Below, one piece after another: positions 48,161 to 59,704 of a stretch of 64,000 nucleotides of DNA (within the stretch, counting starts at the first letter, position 1; every line of letters starts with the position of its first letter). This stretch comes from Prunus persica (taxonomy: Eukaryota; Streptophyta; Magnoliopsida; Rosales; Rosaceae): the NCBI RefSeq assembly GCF_000346465.2, contig NC_034011.1, positions 15,624,721 to 15,688,720 on the forward strand, given 5' to 3'. The notes under the pieces are model-generated. The model was not told where the DNA came from, did not search any database, and was given only the letters and a program-made list of their open reading frames with translations. The position numbers and the translations under genes are program-made.

Positions 48161-49406
48161 GCACATAAACATGTTACACATAAACCTGTTATACATAAAC
48201 ATAACCATCAATCCACATTACTTTGAGATACAGGTAAAGTAGTATGCAATATATTAGTAAAGCTCACGATGCAATTGATGGGGTTGTGTATGTATATTTA
48301 CAGATATACATAATCATATTTTACAAGAGTCCTATAGGACTAAATCCAAAATGCTTATAAGATAAAACATATAACAAAGCTTGGAGATAAAGTTATGATA
48401 AATACAAGCAGACGTATATTCAGGTTGGATGTCTATAAAGATGGCTTTTGTATACAAAATCCCTCTTTGTGGACACGTTTGTCTCTACAACTAAACAGTT
48501 ATTGACTCCCAGCACAGGGTTCATATCAATCCCTCCGTAAGGTGGCCTCAAAGTGCTTCAAACGCTCTTAACTTCTTTTCAACATTAAATCAAATCTTGT
48601 CCTTAAGGGCTTGAGTTTGAGTGTCAAACCAATCAAGTGTTGCTTGAGACAACTAGTTCAAGCACATTATTTGGTTCAGTTTATTAATGTGAACTACATA
48701 TGAAGCTATAACTATTTAGTTGTAATTATAAAATTATAGAATGCATTACCTTTACATTCTCCCAAACATCCCTTACTGCAGATCCTTTTCGAAATTTTCT
48801 CCAATTTGTGATACTCATTGGAAATCTCAATTTTTCTAGTGCAAACATCATGATGAACCTAAAGTATTGTGCACAAGTCCTTCAAGGTGTTTCTTCTTGT
48901 CATTTTGAGTAATATTGTACATTCTCAAGGTTAGTTATCACGACTCAACTTCACTAGTAAGATGTTGTCTTCTTTTGGTCTGGCCCTCACAGTATTTTTC
49001 ATGCCCACACATATATGACACCATGTTTTCTTCCCCGACCGATGTGGGATTATTCACTGATCTTGCCACTCCTTGTCTTGCATTTTTCAGCCCTCACAAG
49101 TCTTACATTAGTTACAACCCAATTGTGCTTGTTTCATCCCCTTGGTTTCCTTGGATGGCATCCCCTCAAATTGTTGCTTGTCTCATCTATTATACCTTCC
49201 ACATTATTGTTCACATGGTGTCCATTGAAGCTTGATTCATTTTGCAAGTTGTTGTAACGCTATGTCTAGTTGCATAGGTGACTGTGTCTCTCCATCCCTT
49301 CCTTGTTCAGCTATGTAAGCTCCTGCAAGAATTCGCTCATTTTCCTTTTATTTTGGGTTTTAAGGTTTGGGTATTTGGAACACACTACACTGCATGTTTG
49401 TATGAA
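48161..49406. other. Non-coding or unrecognised DNA right of element B
   Basis: On the minus strand, 48,905-48,755 reads a short coding-like exon (ALEKLRFPMSITNWRKFRKGS) ending in a GT splice donor. A second piece lies near 48,640-48,530 (QTQALKDKI...EKKLRAFEAL). They may be two exons of a broken gene, but I do not recognise the protein. The stretch 48,915-49,400 shows nothing recognisable. Confidence 0.4.
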
Positions 49407-49720
49407 CTAAACTACTTTAAAAGGTCTCTTCGGATGAGAAGAACTGCCCTTATTTAGATGCTTAGCATGGCCATTGTCTTTGCATTCACAAATTTTTTTT
49501 TTCTCTTGTGTGAGTAACAAATAAGCATTTCTAACATACGATTGTGCATTCATAAGCAATATTTGCTCACGAATAGTTGCATAGTTATCATAAAGTCCCA
49601 TTAGAAACTCCATCAAATTATGTCTCTCTTCTTGTTCATAAATGATCTTCATCGTGCCAAATGTGCAAGTGTCAGTATCATTGTAGGATGTTGACTCATC
49701 TTAATAACTCTTCAATTTTA
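49407..49720 (-). pseudogene. Copia gag fragment
   Basis: The minus strand reads the typical Copia gag core: a Cys-containing TFGTMKIIYEQEERHNLMEFLMGL phrase (shown here only in part), then YATIREQILLMNAQ and a Lys-rich tail. In intact Copia elements this precedes the CCHC zinc knuckle, which is missing. No LTRs are visible nearby, so it is an isolated remnant. Confidence 0.7.
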
Positions 49721-49919
49721 AATAAGTTGGATGCATCATGTAAGGAAATCTTATTTGACAATGATACATAAGCCGTACTTTCCTACTTGAAAGCAAAAGT
49801 GGTAGTTGATCCTGAACTATTTTGTAAGTTTAGTGTTGACGAGGAGAATAGTCTTGCAAATTTGTTTTGGTGAGTCTCCACTTCACTTTTGGAGTACGTT
49901 GCCTTTGGAGATGTCCTTA

Positions 49920-50917
49920 TATTCGACAACACACAGAAAACAAATATGTATGACATGCCTCTAGAGTTTTTATTGGTTTGAACAACCACCGGTCCACTGA
50001 AATATTTACTTGCGCATTATTGCTTGACAAGACATTTGAAACTTACAAGTGGATGTGCGAGATATTCATGGTGTCCATGAAAGGAAATAAGCCAATATCA
50101 ATATTGACGGATGGTAATGAAGTGATACGTAAAGTCATTGATGATGTGTTTCTCATGTCTAACCATCGGTTGTACTCATAGCATGTGTTTAGCCCAGGAA
50201 CGCAGAGAATAACTTGACGGACGATCAACTGCTAAGAGAATTTTGGGCATGTCTTTGGGAACCATTTGCGGTGGACATGATGTATGCAAGATGAGAATCA
50301 TGGGCGGAATCATGTCTTAGAGGAAAGATTTTTGGTGGCATGTGCACCACTTAACGCGTGGAGTCTATGAAAAAGTATGTGAAGAATCATAATGGCCTCA
50401 CTTCAATTTTGTAAGTTGTTTGAATGCATTCAGTAAGTTGCTATGGCCATGTTACGTCTTAGGAATGTGACGGTGAAAGATGGTTTCGACGCAAAGTACT
50501 CAACACAAGTCATTATAACCACATTCATGACCAACAAGCTTTCGAGAATTACACGCGTAGGTGCTTTGTATTGGTATGTCAGGAGATCAAAGTGTGTTCC
50601 GTACTCACCCATGATAAGGTGATGCATAATTTTGGAGGTCATGTATACGTATTTTGAAAATATCGTGAACTGCATAGTAACTGGAGTGTGTACCACAGAG
50701 GGGTAAACGTGCAGATAGAGTATGGGTGTCGAAAATTTGAAAGTGAACAAATCCCGTGCTGCCATCTTTTTTTATATAATGAAGTGCGAGTACCTTAGTG
50801 AAATTCCTTCATCGTTCATAATAAAGAGATTGACAAAGAGCGCCCAAAGTGATGCTTCGAGCAACAATATGGGTGAATGGAAGGAAGTTATAGAAATGGC
50901 GTGGTGCAGAATTTGAA
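49920..50917 (+). pseudogene. FAR1-related / MULE transposase remnant
   Basis: Pieces in the order of a FAR1-RELATED SEQUENCE (FRS) protein: the start of the MULE domain with FDTTQKTNMYDMPL (49,922), then NNHRSTEIFTCALLLDKTFETYKW and ILTDGNEVIRKVIDD (49,979-50,150), where the Asp is a catalytic position. Middle fragments with several stops follow (50,160-50,700). Last is a C-terminal part resembling the SWIM zinc-finger region (FFYIMKCEYLSEIPSSFIIKR, 50,770-50,840). At least one frame change and several stops make it non-functional. FRS genes descend from Mutator-like transposases, so it may be either a gene remnant or a MULE. Confidence 0.75.
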
Positions 50918-52239
50918 ATGTTACATCAAATAAAGTTTGTTTTTATGCATCAAAGAGTAATTCCACAAGAAGACACACCAAGAGAGGTTCCAAATCACTC
51001 AAAAGCATCAATTAGAAAGGATGACAAATTGAAATTTCTTTCATGTTTTTCTAATTTCCAGAGCATGCTTTCTGATTTTTTTTATTAATTTTTGTTTATT
51101 GAATTTCTATAGAAAAATGAGGAAATGGTGTTAGAAATATGACCTTAAAGCCAACTAATTATGTAATAGTTAGAGTTAAAGACATATTATGTTAAAAGAC
51201 ATATTATGTTATCAATGGGCAAGAAAAGGTTGTTTTATACATTAAATCATCCTATATTATCTTTCAATATGTAGAACAACCATATTCCAAGAAATACACA
51301 AGTGGATATGAGAGCTGTGTAATGAGATTGCAAACATAGAGACTTCTCATCATCCCTAAATTCTGAATATCTTCCTGGTCATAGGAACATTGATTAGGCG
51401 TCAATATTCCGCAAAGACCAGTACACGCAATATCGTCTCTATATGTAGGGAATGACAAGGTCTCAAGTGATTAAGTGTGGAGACACATCGATATGTGTCT
51501 AGGTGCTTATAGAAGAACAAGTACACTGAACGCGATCCAACACATAAGTTACAGCATAAAAGTCTTTACTCACATGTCGAGCTGGAACTCATAAATTGCA
51601 ATGGTGCAAACTAATCCTTAGACCTGAGGCATCATAGATGTTTTGTGGCTATGTTGTTAATCTTTGAGGGCACTATATGGTCATGCTGAATTAGGCATAG
51701 CTTAAAGGTGCTCATCAGGATTCTCAATGAATGTACAACAAAGAATCTCTACTTTCAGTAAAGGAGAGAGAATACTCCAAGATATGATTGATCAAATCTC
51801 TGCGCAGAGTAGTGGATAAGACTTGAAAGAAGAAATCTTCAAATCATCACAAGAAAATCATATAAAAGGAATGATTCACATTAGAATATTGACAATCGGA
51901 TTCCATGATCTAATAATGTGAATAAGGAGTATTGACATAAGAGAAGGATTCAATTGCATGGTCATTCCAATTTGAATAGGTTCTTTCACAACGTCTCATT
52001 TAGCTCGGATAACCGTGACTTGCTGCTAGGGGACAACTATGGTTTGTGGATGTCTTAAAAGGTTTCAATTAATCTTTATTAATAGGAAGAATTAAATTGT
52101 GGAATTAAATTCTTTTATCAAAACTCACCCAATGTTCATAGCTACAGACAACCAAGAAATACTATTTGCGGGTGGTGAAAATTCACCTAAACCAAGCACC
52201 TTTCGAAAGCACAAATAGCAAGGTTCGAGAATATCACTC
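50918..52239. other. Intergenic DNA, no recognised gene
   Basis: AT-rich to about 51,240, then 51,240-52,130 with even composition and no long frame, perhaps the non-coding part of a retroelement. No LTR borders could be found. Confidence 0.55.
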
Positions 52240-52862
52240 GGGGTGTATAGAATAAACGGTCGGGGTGTTGAAAGCTGGCAGCTCGGGATTTTGCAGTTTA
52301 AACCCAAAACTTGGCAGTCGGATTCGCAGTGACTATAACCGAGAAGAGCTTGGCGGTCGGGGCGTTGAAGCTTGGCAGCCGGATTGAAGCAATCCGGGCT
52401 GCGCTCCGTCGAGGCCAGATTTGCTGGAGGGCTTGGAAAATGGCAGTTGGAGTTTGTGGCCGATGCCCAGGGTTTTTGCTGCCAAGATTTGGAGTTTGGA
52501 GCGATCGAAACCTTGGGGTTTGAAGGTTTGAAGGGTTGAAGGGTTGAAGGTTTGGGTGTTTTCTGGCCGAGTTTTGTGGGTTAGAGTCTTGGACTCGCAG
52601 CTGCTGGAAACTTGAAGGTGGTCGGGATGGAAGCCTAAGATGCCGCCGGGGCTTTGAAACTAGGCAGCCCAGTTTTTGGAGCTAAGCCGGCCAGAACCCA
52701 GGACTTGAATGCGGCCGGGCTATGTTCAAACATGGTTGAAGACTCGAAGACGGCTGAGTTTAGAGCTCTGGGGTCTTGCGAAAATGCAGTCTGTTCTTTA
52801 GATCTCTGAGGTCTTATGAATATGCGGTTGGGCTGGAGGGTTTTTAGACTAAGCCTTCCTTG
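52240..52862. repeat. G-rich degenerate repeat region
   Basis: The phrase ggcagycggg with gttgaagcttgg or close variants returns many times, along with a short run of ttgaagggttgaaggg units at 52,518-52,556. It is much richer in G than its surroundings. No splice-consistent gene emerges. Confidence 0.6.
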
Positions 52863-52872
52863 TATTATTTTA

Positions 52873-53108
52873 GAGTAATGCTATTTAGACACACAACATT
52901 GACCACCTTATGTGGCAACTGATGTGTCATGTCATGTCAATTAATGAATGCCGCCATGTCAATTAAAAAACAAATTAAAAAACCCTAGCATTCCTAGTGA
53001 GTGGCCTCATGACAACATTCATTAATTGACATGGCATGACACATCAGTTGCCACATAAGGTGGTCAGTTAAGGTGGTCAATATTGTGTGTCCAAATAGCA
53101 TTACTCAT
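52873..53108. mobile_element. Mutator-type MITE with 9-bp target duplication
   Basis: The 236-bp element starts GAGTAATGCTATTTAGACAC and ends with its complement (gtgtccaaatagcattactc). The arms stay complementary for about 90 bp, so the element folds almost completely on itself. Flanks are ATTATTTTA at 52,864-52,872 and ATTATTTTA at 53,109-53,117, a perfect 9-bp duplication as made by Mutator-like transposases. The centre is a short A-rich loop and it has no coding capacity. Confidence 0.93.
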
Positions 53109-53117
53109 TATTTTATG

Positions 53118-54474
53118 TATATATAAATGAACGAATATGAAAATGCGGCTAGGGTTTTTTAGTCTGAGCCTTCCATATCTTATTATATATATATATATAT
53201 ATATATAAATGAACGAATACGAAAATGCAGTTGGGGTTTTTTTTTATTGGGTGAGGTTGAAGGATTTTGGGCAATTGGAGTTTGAGAATTTTATTATATA
53301 TTATATGTAATAAAAGTGAATGGCCATTTAATGGAGCTCGGAGGTCCAAGCCCATGTCACCTATTCTAGCCCTGGATTCTGAAAGAATATATGCACACGA
53401 AGGAGGCCTCACAAGGGAAGAAATCAAGGATATTGATGATAGTTCAGAATATTCCAAAACAAGAGAGAATCAAGCAATCAAAGTATCTCCATCAATAAAA
53501 TCCCATGGATTTAGGGGGCCTTGAAAGGAAAGAATTTTAATTTGAAAGATCTGACATTTGGCCATTCAATGACTAGCCCATGGGCCAACGAATGCCCTAT
53601 ATCAATTTCACCAAATGAAGGTAGAAGAGATAGATGATTAGACACACAAACCTATTTTTCGTCTAGCACTTTTCTTTTCCTAGATTTAGGATTTTACTTT
53701 TCAAGCACCTAATGTAGCGAGTCCTTCCTTTTCTTAGTGTAAGTTTAAATTCTTGTTCAATTTACATTTTCTTGTCTTTTAAATTCAAGTCTATTTCCAT
53801 TGTTTTACTCTTCATTGTTATCGCATTTTAATTAAGTTTAATTTAGTTTATTGTTCTTATCGCTTCTTGCTTTATTTATCGCTTTGATATATTTTATTGC
53901 ACTTTAATTCTTGTCTTTAAGTTTAAATGCACATTTAATTTAATCGCACGTTTTTCACTTAAAAACCTAAAAATCACAAAAATATCCATACGAAAGCTTA
54001 ACCATCCTGAGCCTGAGGAAGTGAAAGACCCTAGGCCAAGAGGAAGTTCCTTACTTGGCCGATCAATCACTTGATCAGAAGTCAAAAGCGCAACATATCC
54101 ATCTACTTACATTCCATTGAAGCCCAAATTCGTGGCTTGGTGGTGGCACGCCTCGCAATCAAAAGAAGAAGGACCAAAAGTTCATTTCGTCGGCTACCTC
54201 GGTCGAAAAGAGGGAAACAAATACACAAACAAAGGAAAACCCATTTAGCAAAATCATTAAATAAATAAATAAATAAAGCAAGAAAGTGACAAATTTCCCA
54301 AGCACATGCGAAGGAGATTGAGATTTTGAGTTTGGTTATGAAACAAAGCATGCAAAGCAGATTGAGAGACCAGAGAGCAGGAGAGGAGGGGGGTTGTGGG
54401 GGTGGGGTGAGTTTGTTGTGTTAGAGCGGGCTAGTATAACATCATATGACATTATACGTTTATTATAATTATAT
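53118..54474. other. Intergenic DNA with retroelement-like stretches
   Basis: Includes an AT dinucleotide tract at 53,183-53,207 and a local repeat of aaatgaacgaatayraaaatgc at about 53,127 and 53,209. A 53,640-54,100 stretch has an LTR/leader-like T-rich look. No coding sequence is supported. Confidence 0.5.
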
Positions 54475-55365
54475 ATATATTATTTATTAATTTAAACCTA
54501 AGTATATAATATTTTCGAGCCGGTTTGGAAGACGAGGACGGCCATTACCATCCCTGGCCCAAACCCACCGGGATTTGTTTTTCGAAGATTCCCATACTCA
54601 TACCCGATTTCTCAATTAAGCTTGTTTTCAATTGCAGAAAATCCTTAAATAGGTCTATTGGTACACATGGAAAAAATAAATAAAACATGTGTACGGGATT
54701 TAGAGATTGTAGAGAAAAATGGGTTAAGTGGAAATGAGTGACTAGAGTGGAGAATCCCTTATATGAGTTTCCTTCAACATGGGGCCAGTTCCGGGCCTAT
54801 ATGTATGTTTTCTTAACCAACGGCAAGCTTGACCAAAAAAAAAAAAAAAAACCAACGGCATGCTTGACCAAAAAAAAAACCAACGGCATGCGTATTATGA
54901 CAAAGTTCCATCCATATCAATATTGAGGAGTATCTCTCACTCAGAATGTCCAAATCATGTGTCATTAAAGCCAAGATGCTCACACAATTTAGAGACCCAA
55001 TCCAATTGAAGGAACAACGAAATCATAGAAGACAAAACAATATCTCAAGTAGGGAGAACGCTCAATCACAATAATGCCAATGCCAAGTACATCAAATTTG
55101 TGCACTAAATTTGAGTTTCAAATAACTTAATACGTGAAGTCATAAATATTTAATTAATCAATGCTAATTTAGATTATGATTTAGTTAATTTATATTAGGA
55201 AGAAGATTAAAAACCTTAATGAATTAATCAAAAGTTTGGCAGCTCACTCTAAACAATCAAGCTTGCTGTTGTACGTACCATCGTTCCCACCATCACAAAT
55301 AAACGAAATCTAGCCGCATGTATCTTATTATTTTTTATTTTTTACAATCTTCAGCCTTCAACCAC

Positions 55366-55368
<3 letters not shown>

Positions 55369-55410
<42 letters not shown>
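55369..55410. repeat. (CT)n microsatellite
   Basis: A 42-bp TC run matching 15,063-15,097 of block 1. Confidence 0.9.
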
Positions 55411-55415
<5 letters not shown>

Positions 55416-56133
55416 CTCAAATTTTGTTTTTCCTATCTTTTGTATATTATTATTATTATTTTTTTGGTTATTGATAATTAGTAATTTGATTATAACAAAA
55501 TTTTAATTATATAATTTGATTATTTTTTATAATTTTTTGTTAAGGACTTTATTTTAGAAGGCTTTCTTGTTGTTTTGGCATAGGCCCTTAAAATCTCAAA
55601 GCCACCGGCCCCTGATGTTTGTATCTGTAATAATTTTACAATATAGAAAAGTGAAATCCAAGGATTTGATGGAGTTTCTGATCATGGTGAAGGATCATTA
55701 GCTAGCGGAGAAACACCATTATTGATTGTTGAAAGGAACGGAAGAGAAGGAAAGGGGATTTATAGGGTATCTGATTCTCTTTCTAATTGTTCTTGCTGCC
55801 CTGAGGAGAATATCTGTGGTTGTTATAGTGATGTCTTGTTTTCCTTCAAATATAGGGTTCTTGAAGTCTAGCTAGTCTCAATTCAAATTGTAGTTTGAAT
55901 TTGAAAGCTCAGTAAATATCTAGAAATTACGACCTTTTGGTTGGCAACCCAGCTGAGTTGTTGTACTCTAAACTGTAAAATTGTTACAAATACAAATGAA
56001 TAATACAAAGTTTCTTGTTTTCTTCTATTTTATTTATATCGGTTATTTGCGATAGTGGGAACGATCGTAGGAGTACAAAGTTATTAGTTACTACACTCTA
56101 TTACGGCTTCACTAAAAATTTCATAATTAAATG

Positions 56134-57075
56134 TTAACCAAGGACAGATGTGAAAGACTTGGTGAAAGTTTCAAGTGCTTTCAACCCTTCTTTAGGAGAC
56201 TTGGCTTCCCCCAACACCTTCACAATGGCACTACCAACAATAACACCATCAGCTCCCCACTCTGCTACTTGTTTCACATGTTCAGGCTTTGATAGCCCAA
56301 AACCAACTGCCACAGGCTTGGTTGTTGCCTCTCTAATTTCCCTTAAAAGCCTCGGAATTTGTTCGTTCACCGATTCACGGGCACCGGTAACTCCCACAGT
56401 GCTCACAAGGTATACAAATCCTTCTGAAGCTTCAACTATCTTCTTCATTTGATCTATTGGCGTAGTGGGTGTAGTTAGTAATGCCAACTCAACGTTATTC
56501 TTCACAGCCTCCTTTCTCAAGCTTTTTGTCTCTTCAAATGGAGCATCTGGAACCACAAGACCATGTACCCCAACGTCGCTAATTGTGGACATGAAGTTTT
56601 CAATACCATGCTTTATAATTGGGTTATAGTACGAAAATAGAACGATTGGACAAGACAATTGTGGTATTACGTCCTTTAACATTGACATAATAGAATTGAA
56701 ATTGGTCCCTCTAGCTAAGGAACGAGTGGCTGAAGCCTGAATAACTGGACCGTCTAGTATTGGATCAGAGTGTGGCACACCTAACTCGATCACGTCCGCC
56801 CCACTAGAATTGAGCACCTTCAGCGCTTGCGCCGTGGTTGAAAGGTGAGGATCACCGGCAGTGATGTAAGGGATAAATGCTACTTTGCGTTGGTTCTTCA
56901 ATTTTGTGAAAGTTTGTGAGAGATTGTTGGTAGCGGTCAAGGTGAGAGCAGCCATTGGTGTTAGAGGACTTTTCTTGACTGGAACGGTTGATGCTTGGGA
57001 TAGAAGAAGAAATGGGTTTTGAGGTTTCTTAAATTGAAGAAAGCCAGTAGCAGTGGATTTCAGAGAAGCAGCCAT
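56134..57075 (-). CDS. TSA: Tryptophan synthase alpha-like, second intact copy
   Basis: A single 313-codon frame from the ATG at 57,075, chosen because it aligns with the start of the 29,202 gene (MAASLKS against MATSLKS). The frame is open further upstream only to a TTG. It has a transit-peptide-like N-terminus without acidic residues and a complete TrpA barrel. The catalytic Glu (IELG) and Asp (ILDG) are 11 residues apart, followed by FVYLVS and GVTGAR, and the C-terminus ends TSVLG. It differs from the 29,202 protein at scattered sites, mostly in the N-terminus, and has the same SDPILDGP loop. Expected role: indole-3-glycerol phosphate cleavage to indole in plastids. A TATAAATA box lies about 75 bp upstream. 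I see no disruption, so both copies may be active or one may have specialised. Confidence 0.92.
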   Translation of the reverse strand: MAASLKSTATGFLQFKKPQNPFLLLSQASTVPVKKSPLTPMAALTLTATNNLSQTFTKLKNQRKVAFIPYITAGDPHLSTTAQALKVLNSSGADVIELGVPHSDPILDGPVIQASATRSLARGTNFNSIMSMLKDVIPQLSCPIVLFSYYNPIIKHGIENFMSTISDVGVHGLVVPDAPFEETKSLRKEAVKNNVELALLTTPTTPIDQMKKIVEASEGFVYLVSTVGVTGARESVNEQIPRLLREIREATTKPVAVGFGLSKPEHVKQVAEWGADGVIVGSAIVKVLGEAKSPKEGLKALETFTKSFTSVLG

Positions 57076-57148
57076 TGACAATATTTTAATGTTGTAGTGT
57101 AGTAGGATGAAGACTTTAGGGTTTAATAATTTGGTGGATGCCAATACT

Positions 57149-57156
57149 TATTTATA
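57149..57156 (-). promoter_or_regulatory. TATA box of TSA copy 3
   Basis: TATAAATA on the minus strand, about 75 bp before the start codon. The gene at 29,202 has the shorter TATAAGTA at the same relative place. Confidence 0.5.
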
Positions 57157-57160
57157 AGTT

Positions 57161-58317
57161 CATGTCTAATGCAAGGGCAAGGGGCTAGGTGCTATTCACA
57201 AAATTTATCCTCTCAACTTTTTTGTGGTTCTAGTGGTGATGAGGGGTTAGGGGGTAAAACTCAAAACTTGTCATTTTAGTTTATCACTATTCTGGGCTGT
57301 AGCCTAGGGAAGGTTTTGGGGAAAAAAATAATTAAACATAAAATATAGCCTAATATTTTTAACTAAAAATAAATAAATAAAATATACAATTGTATATCCT
57401 ACCACACATTGGCGGACCTATTAAGCACCTCTCTTGACTGGAAAAAACCATTGTAGGTGCTTCAAATTGTCCATTTGCTCAGCAGGTGGTGGTGCACTCC
57501 AAGTGTATAGATGACCTTATTTCCATTTTCAGAATTTAAGTAAATGTCTTTGTCCTTTTACTTTAATTTATTTTTATATTACTCAATTTACTTAAGTTTA
57601 CAATGTAAATAAGGTAGTACCCCCCATTTGTATTCAAATAAAAATGCTAGAAAATTAAATTCCCACCAAATCCAAATATGAAAAATCAGTTTTAGTGCAA
57701 AATACTATTTAGGCTAAAAATGATGGCTCATTAAGTCAATATATATTTCATACTAAAATCCCATAAAATCAAGTTTTCTTATTTGTTGTGTGAGGAATAA
57801 AAGCTGCAAAAATTATCTTGATAAAATAATTATTCCCAAAAACCATTTTCATACTTAGTCAATATTTTTACATGAAACAATTTTTCATTTATGACATGAA
57901 TGCACGAAGAGACCTAAGGTCAATGTAGATAAAAAGCCTTAGATATTCAATCCACAAAGAGTTTTTAGCCTTTCAAAATTGCACTTCCACTAAAAAATTC
58001 CTGGATTTGCCAGTGCTACCAAACCCATAGTCATAGTCAAAGGTCTTCCATATTTGTATTTGGTGTTAAAGTTTGTCCACACATCAATTTTAATCATTTT
58101 CCATTAACGTATCTCCAAACGATAAGCATTTTTCTAAATAAAATTCACCCTTTCGTGAATAATATGGCTCTAATTTCATTTTTTTCTTGTAAGTATACTT
58201 TTATTTCTAGAAAAACTATGGGAACTCTTAGTAAAAAAATAAAAATAATTATCATTAGATTTTAAACTAATAACTTTAGCTAGCCCACCCATTGAAAAAT
58301 TTCTGGTTCCACCCTTG
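57161..58317. other. Inserted non-coding repeat between TSA copies 3 and 4
   Basis: No gene. Its right edge reads, reverse-complemented, TCAAGGGTGGAACCAGAAAT and meets the TSA fragment exactly at 58,317/58,318. It also contains ttggcggacc at 57,413, a phrase found again at 23,841. Both phrases recall the ends of plant dispersed elements. Related ends bound the extra piece in TSA block 1. Confidence 0.5.
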
Positions 58318-59014
58318 ATGCCAACTCAGCATTATTCTTCACAGCCTCCTTTCTCAAGCTTTTTGTCTCTTCAAATGGAGCATCTGGAACCACAAGACCT
58401 TGTACCCCAACGTCGCTAATTGTAGGCATGAAGTTTTCAATACCATGCTTTATAATTGGGTTATGGTACGAAAATAAAACGATTGGAAAAGATATAACTG
58501 TGGTGCCACGTCCTTTAACATTGAAATAATAGAATTGAAATTGGTCCCTCTAGCTAAGGAACGAGTGGCTGAAGCCTGAAAAACTGGACCGTCTAGACTC
58601 TAGAATTGGTACCACGTCCTTTGACATAATAGAAGTGAAATTGGTCCCTCTAGCTAAGGAACGAGTGGCTGAAGCCTTAATAACTTTACCGTCTAGTATT
58701 GGATCCGAGTGTGGCACACCTAACTCGATCATGTCCGCCCCACTAGAATCGAGCACCTTCAGCGCTTGCGCCGTGGTTGAAAGGCCGGGATCACCGGCAG
58801 TGATGTAAGGGATAAATGCTACTTCGCGTTGATTTTTCAATTTTGTGAAAGTTTGAGAGAGATTGATGGTAGGGGTCAAGGTGAGAGCAGCCATTGGTGT
58901 TAGAAGACTTTTCTTTACTGGAACGGTTGATGCTTGGGATGGAAGAAGAAATGGATTTTGTGGTTTCTTAAGTTGAAAAAAGCCAGTAGCAGTGAATTTC
59001 AGAGAAGTAGCCAT
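58318..59014 (-). pseudogene. TSA: Tryptophan synthase alpha, broken copy 4
   Basis: Starts [11 protein letters not shown] at 59,014 and keeps the transit-like N-terminus and the early barrel with [14 protein letters not shown]. It then suffers a direct duplication of about 106 bp (58,506-58,611 and 58,612-58,705), stops at 58,550 in the wrong frame, and continues as out-of-frame text to 58,318. The C-terminal half, including the phosphate-binding loops, is gone. The residue after ILDG is Lys instead of Pro, another sign of lost constraint. It cannot make an enzyme. Confidence 0.92.
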
Positions 59015-59704
59015 TAATGTTGTAGTACATGATGAAGACTTTAGGGTTGAATAATTTGGAGGGCTGCTTGTTAATGTTTGATACAAATACAAGCCGAAAG
59101 TTATAAGAGTTCCTTGGAAGTTTGGGACATAGAAAAGTAGCACAGACAAGGACATATGAAATTTAAATGTGGAACAGATTTCTTTTTCCTACAAAAATAA
59201 CGTGTAATATTTGGACACTGTTTCTGAGACCACCCCGAGTCATGTCACCACGTGAGAAAACACAGTCAAAGTAGACAATAGACAATGAAAGAAAGAAACT
59301 ACGTACATTTTGACACATCAGTATGTCGTCTTGTACTGATTATTTGTCCATTATTGGTGGACATTCAAATTAAATTATTGGGATGACATCTAAAAAGTAA
59401 TATAATATAGTGTACCCAACTAAAGCCAAGGAAATGCATGCCCGATGCTAATGCTGGCAAGATAACAACTATCCATCAGTGCAGAACGCTTTTGGAAAGG
59501 AAATAGAAGTGATTAAGGCTGTCAAGATGAACAGAAGATCATATGAATACTTGAAAAAACAGAGCGCTTTTGAATTGGACAAGATGCTTCGATTGTGGGA
59601 TTGCTACTTGAAAAAAAAAAGAGGGCGCTTTTTGAAGCTAGTTATCATATTGTTCAATTTTTAATATTAAAATCCTCAAGGTTATGTAATTGTCTTGAAT
59701 GAAA
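59015..59704. repeat. Upstream flank of TSA copy 4, shared with copy 2
   Basis: Matches 30,150-30,960, including gtggaacagrtttcttttcctac and the gcgcttttggaaaggaaatag phrase. It shows that copies 2 and 4, with block R behind them, come from one larger duplication. Confidence 0.7.

Larger units (their letters stand above)
54475..57160. repeat. TSA duplication block 3
   Basis: Matches block 1 (13,740-16,898) from the gaagacgaggacggccatt phrase through the CT tract (55,369-55,410) and the TSA coding sequence. It lacks the roughly 690-bp piece found in block 1 near 15,295-15,985. Confidence 0.8.

Noticed and set aside
53267..53524. 85-codon plus-strand frame with a hydrophilic C-terminus
   Set aside because: No recognisable family, no promoter or splice support; left as intergenic.
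57076..57144. N-terminal extension of the TSA frame upstream of 57,075
   Set aside because: It opens at a TTG, lacks an ATG, and does not align with the other copies.
59015..59155. 47-codon extension upstream of TSA copy 4, starting at an ATG at 59,155
   Set aside because: The conserved start is at 59,014. The extension is in promoter-like sequence shared with the flank of copy 2, where it is not part of the gene.
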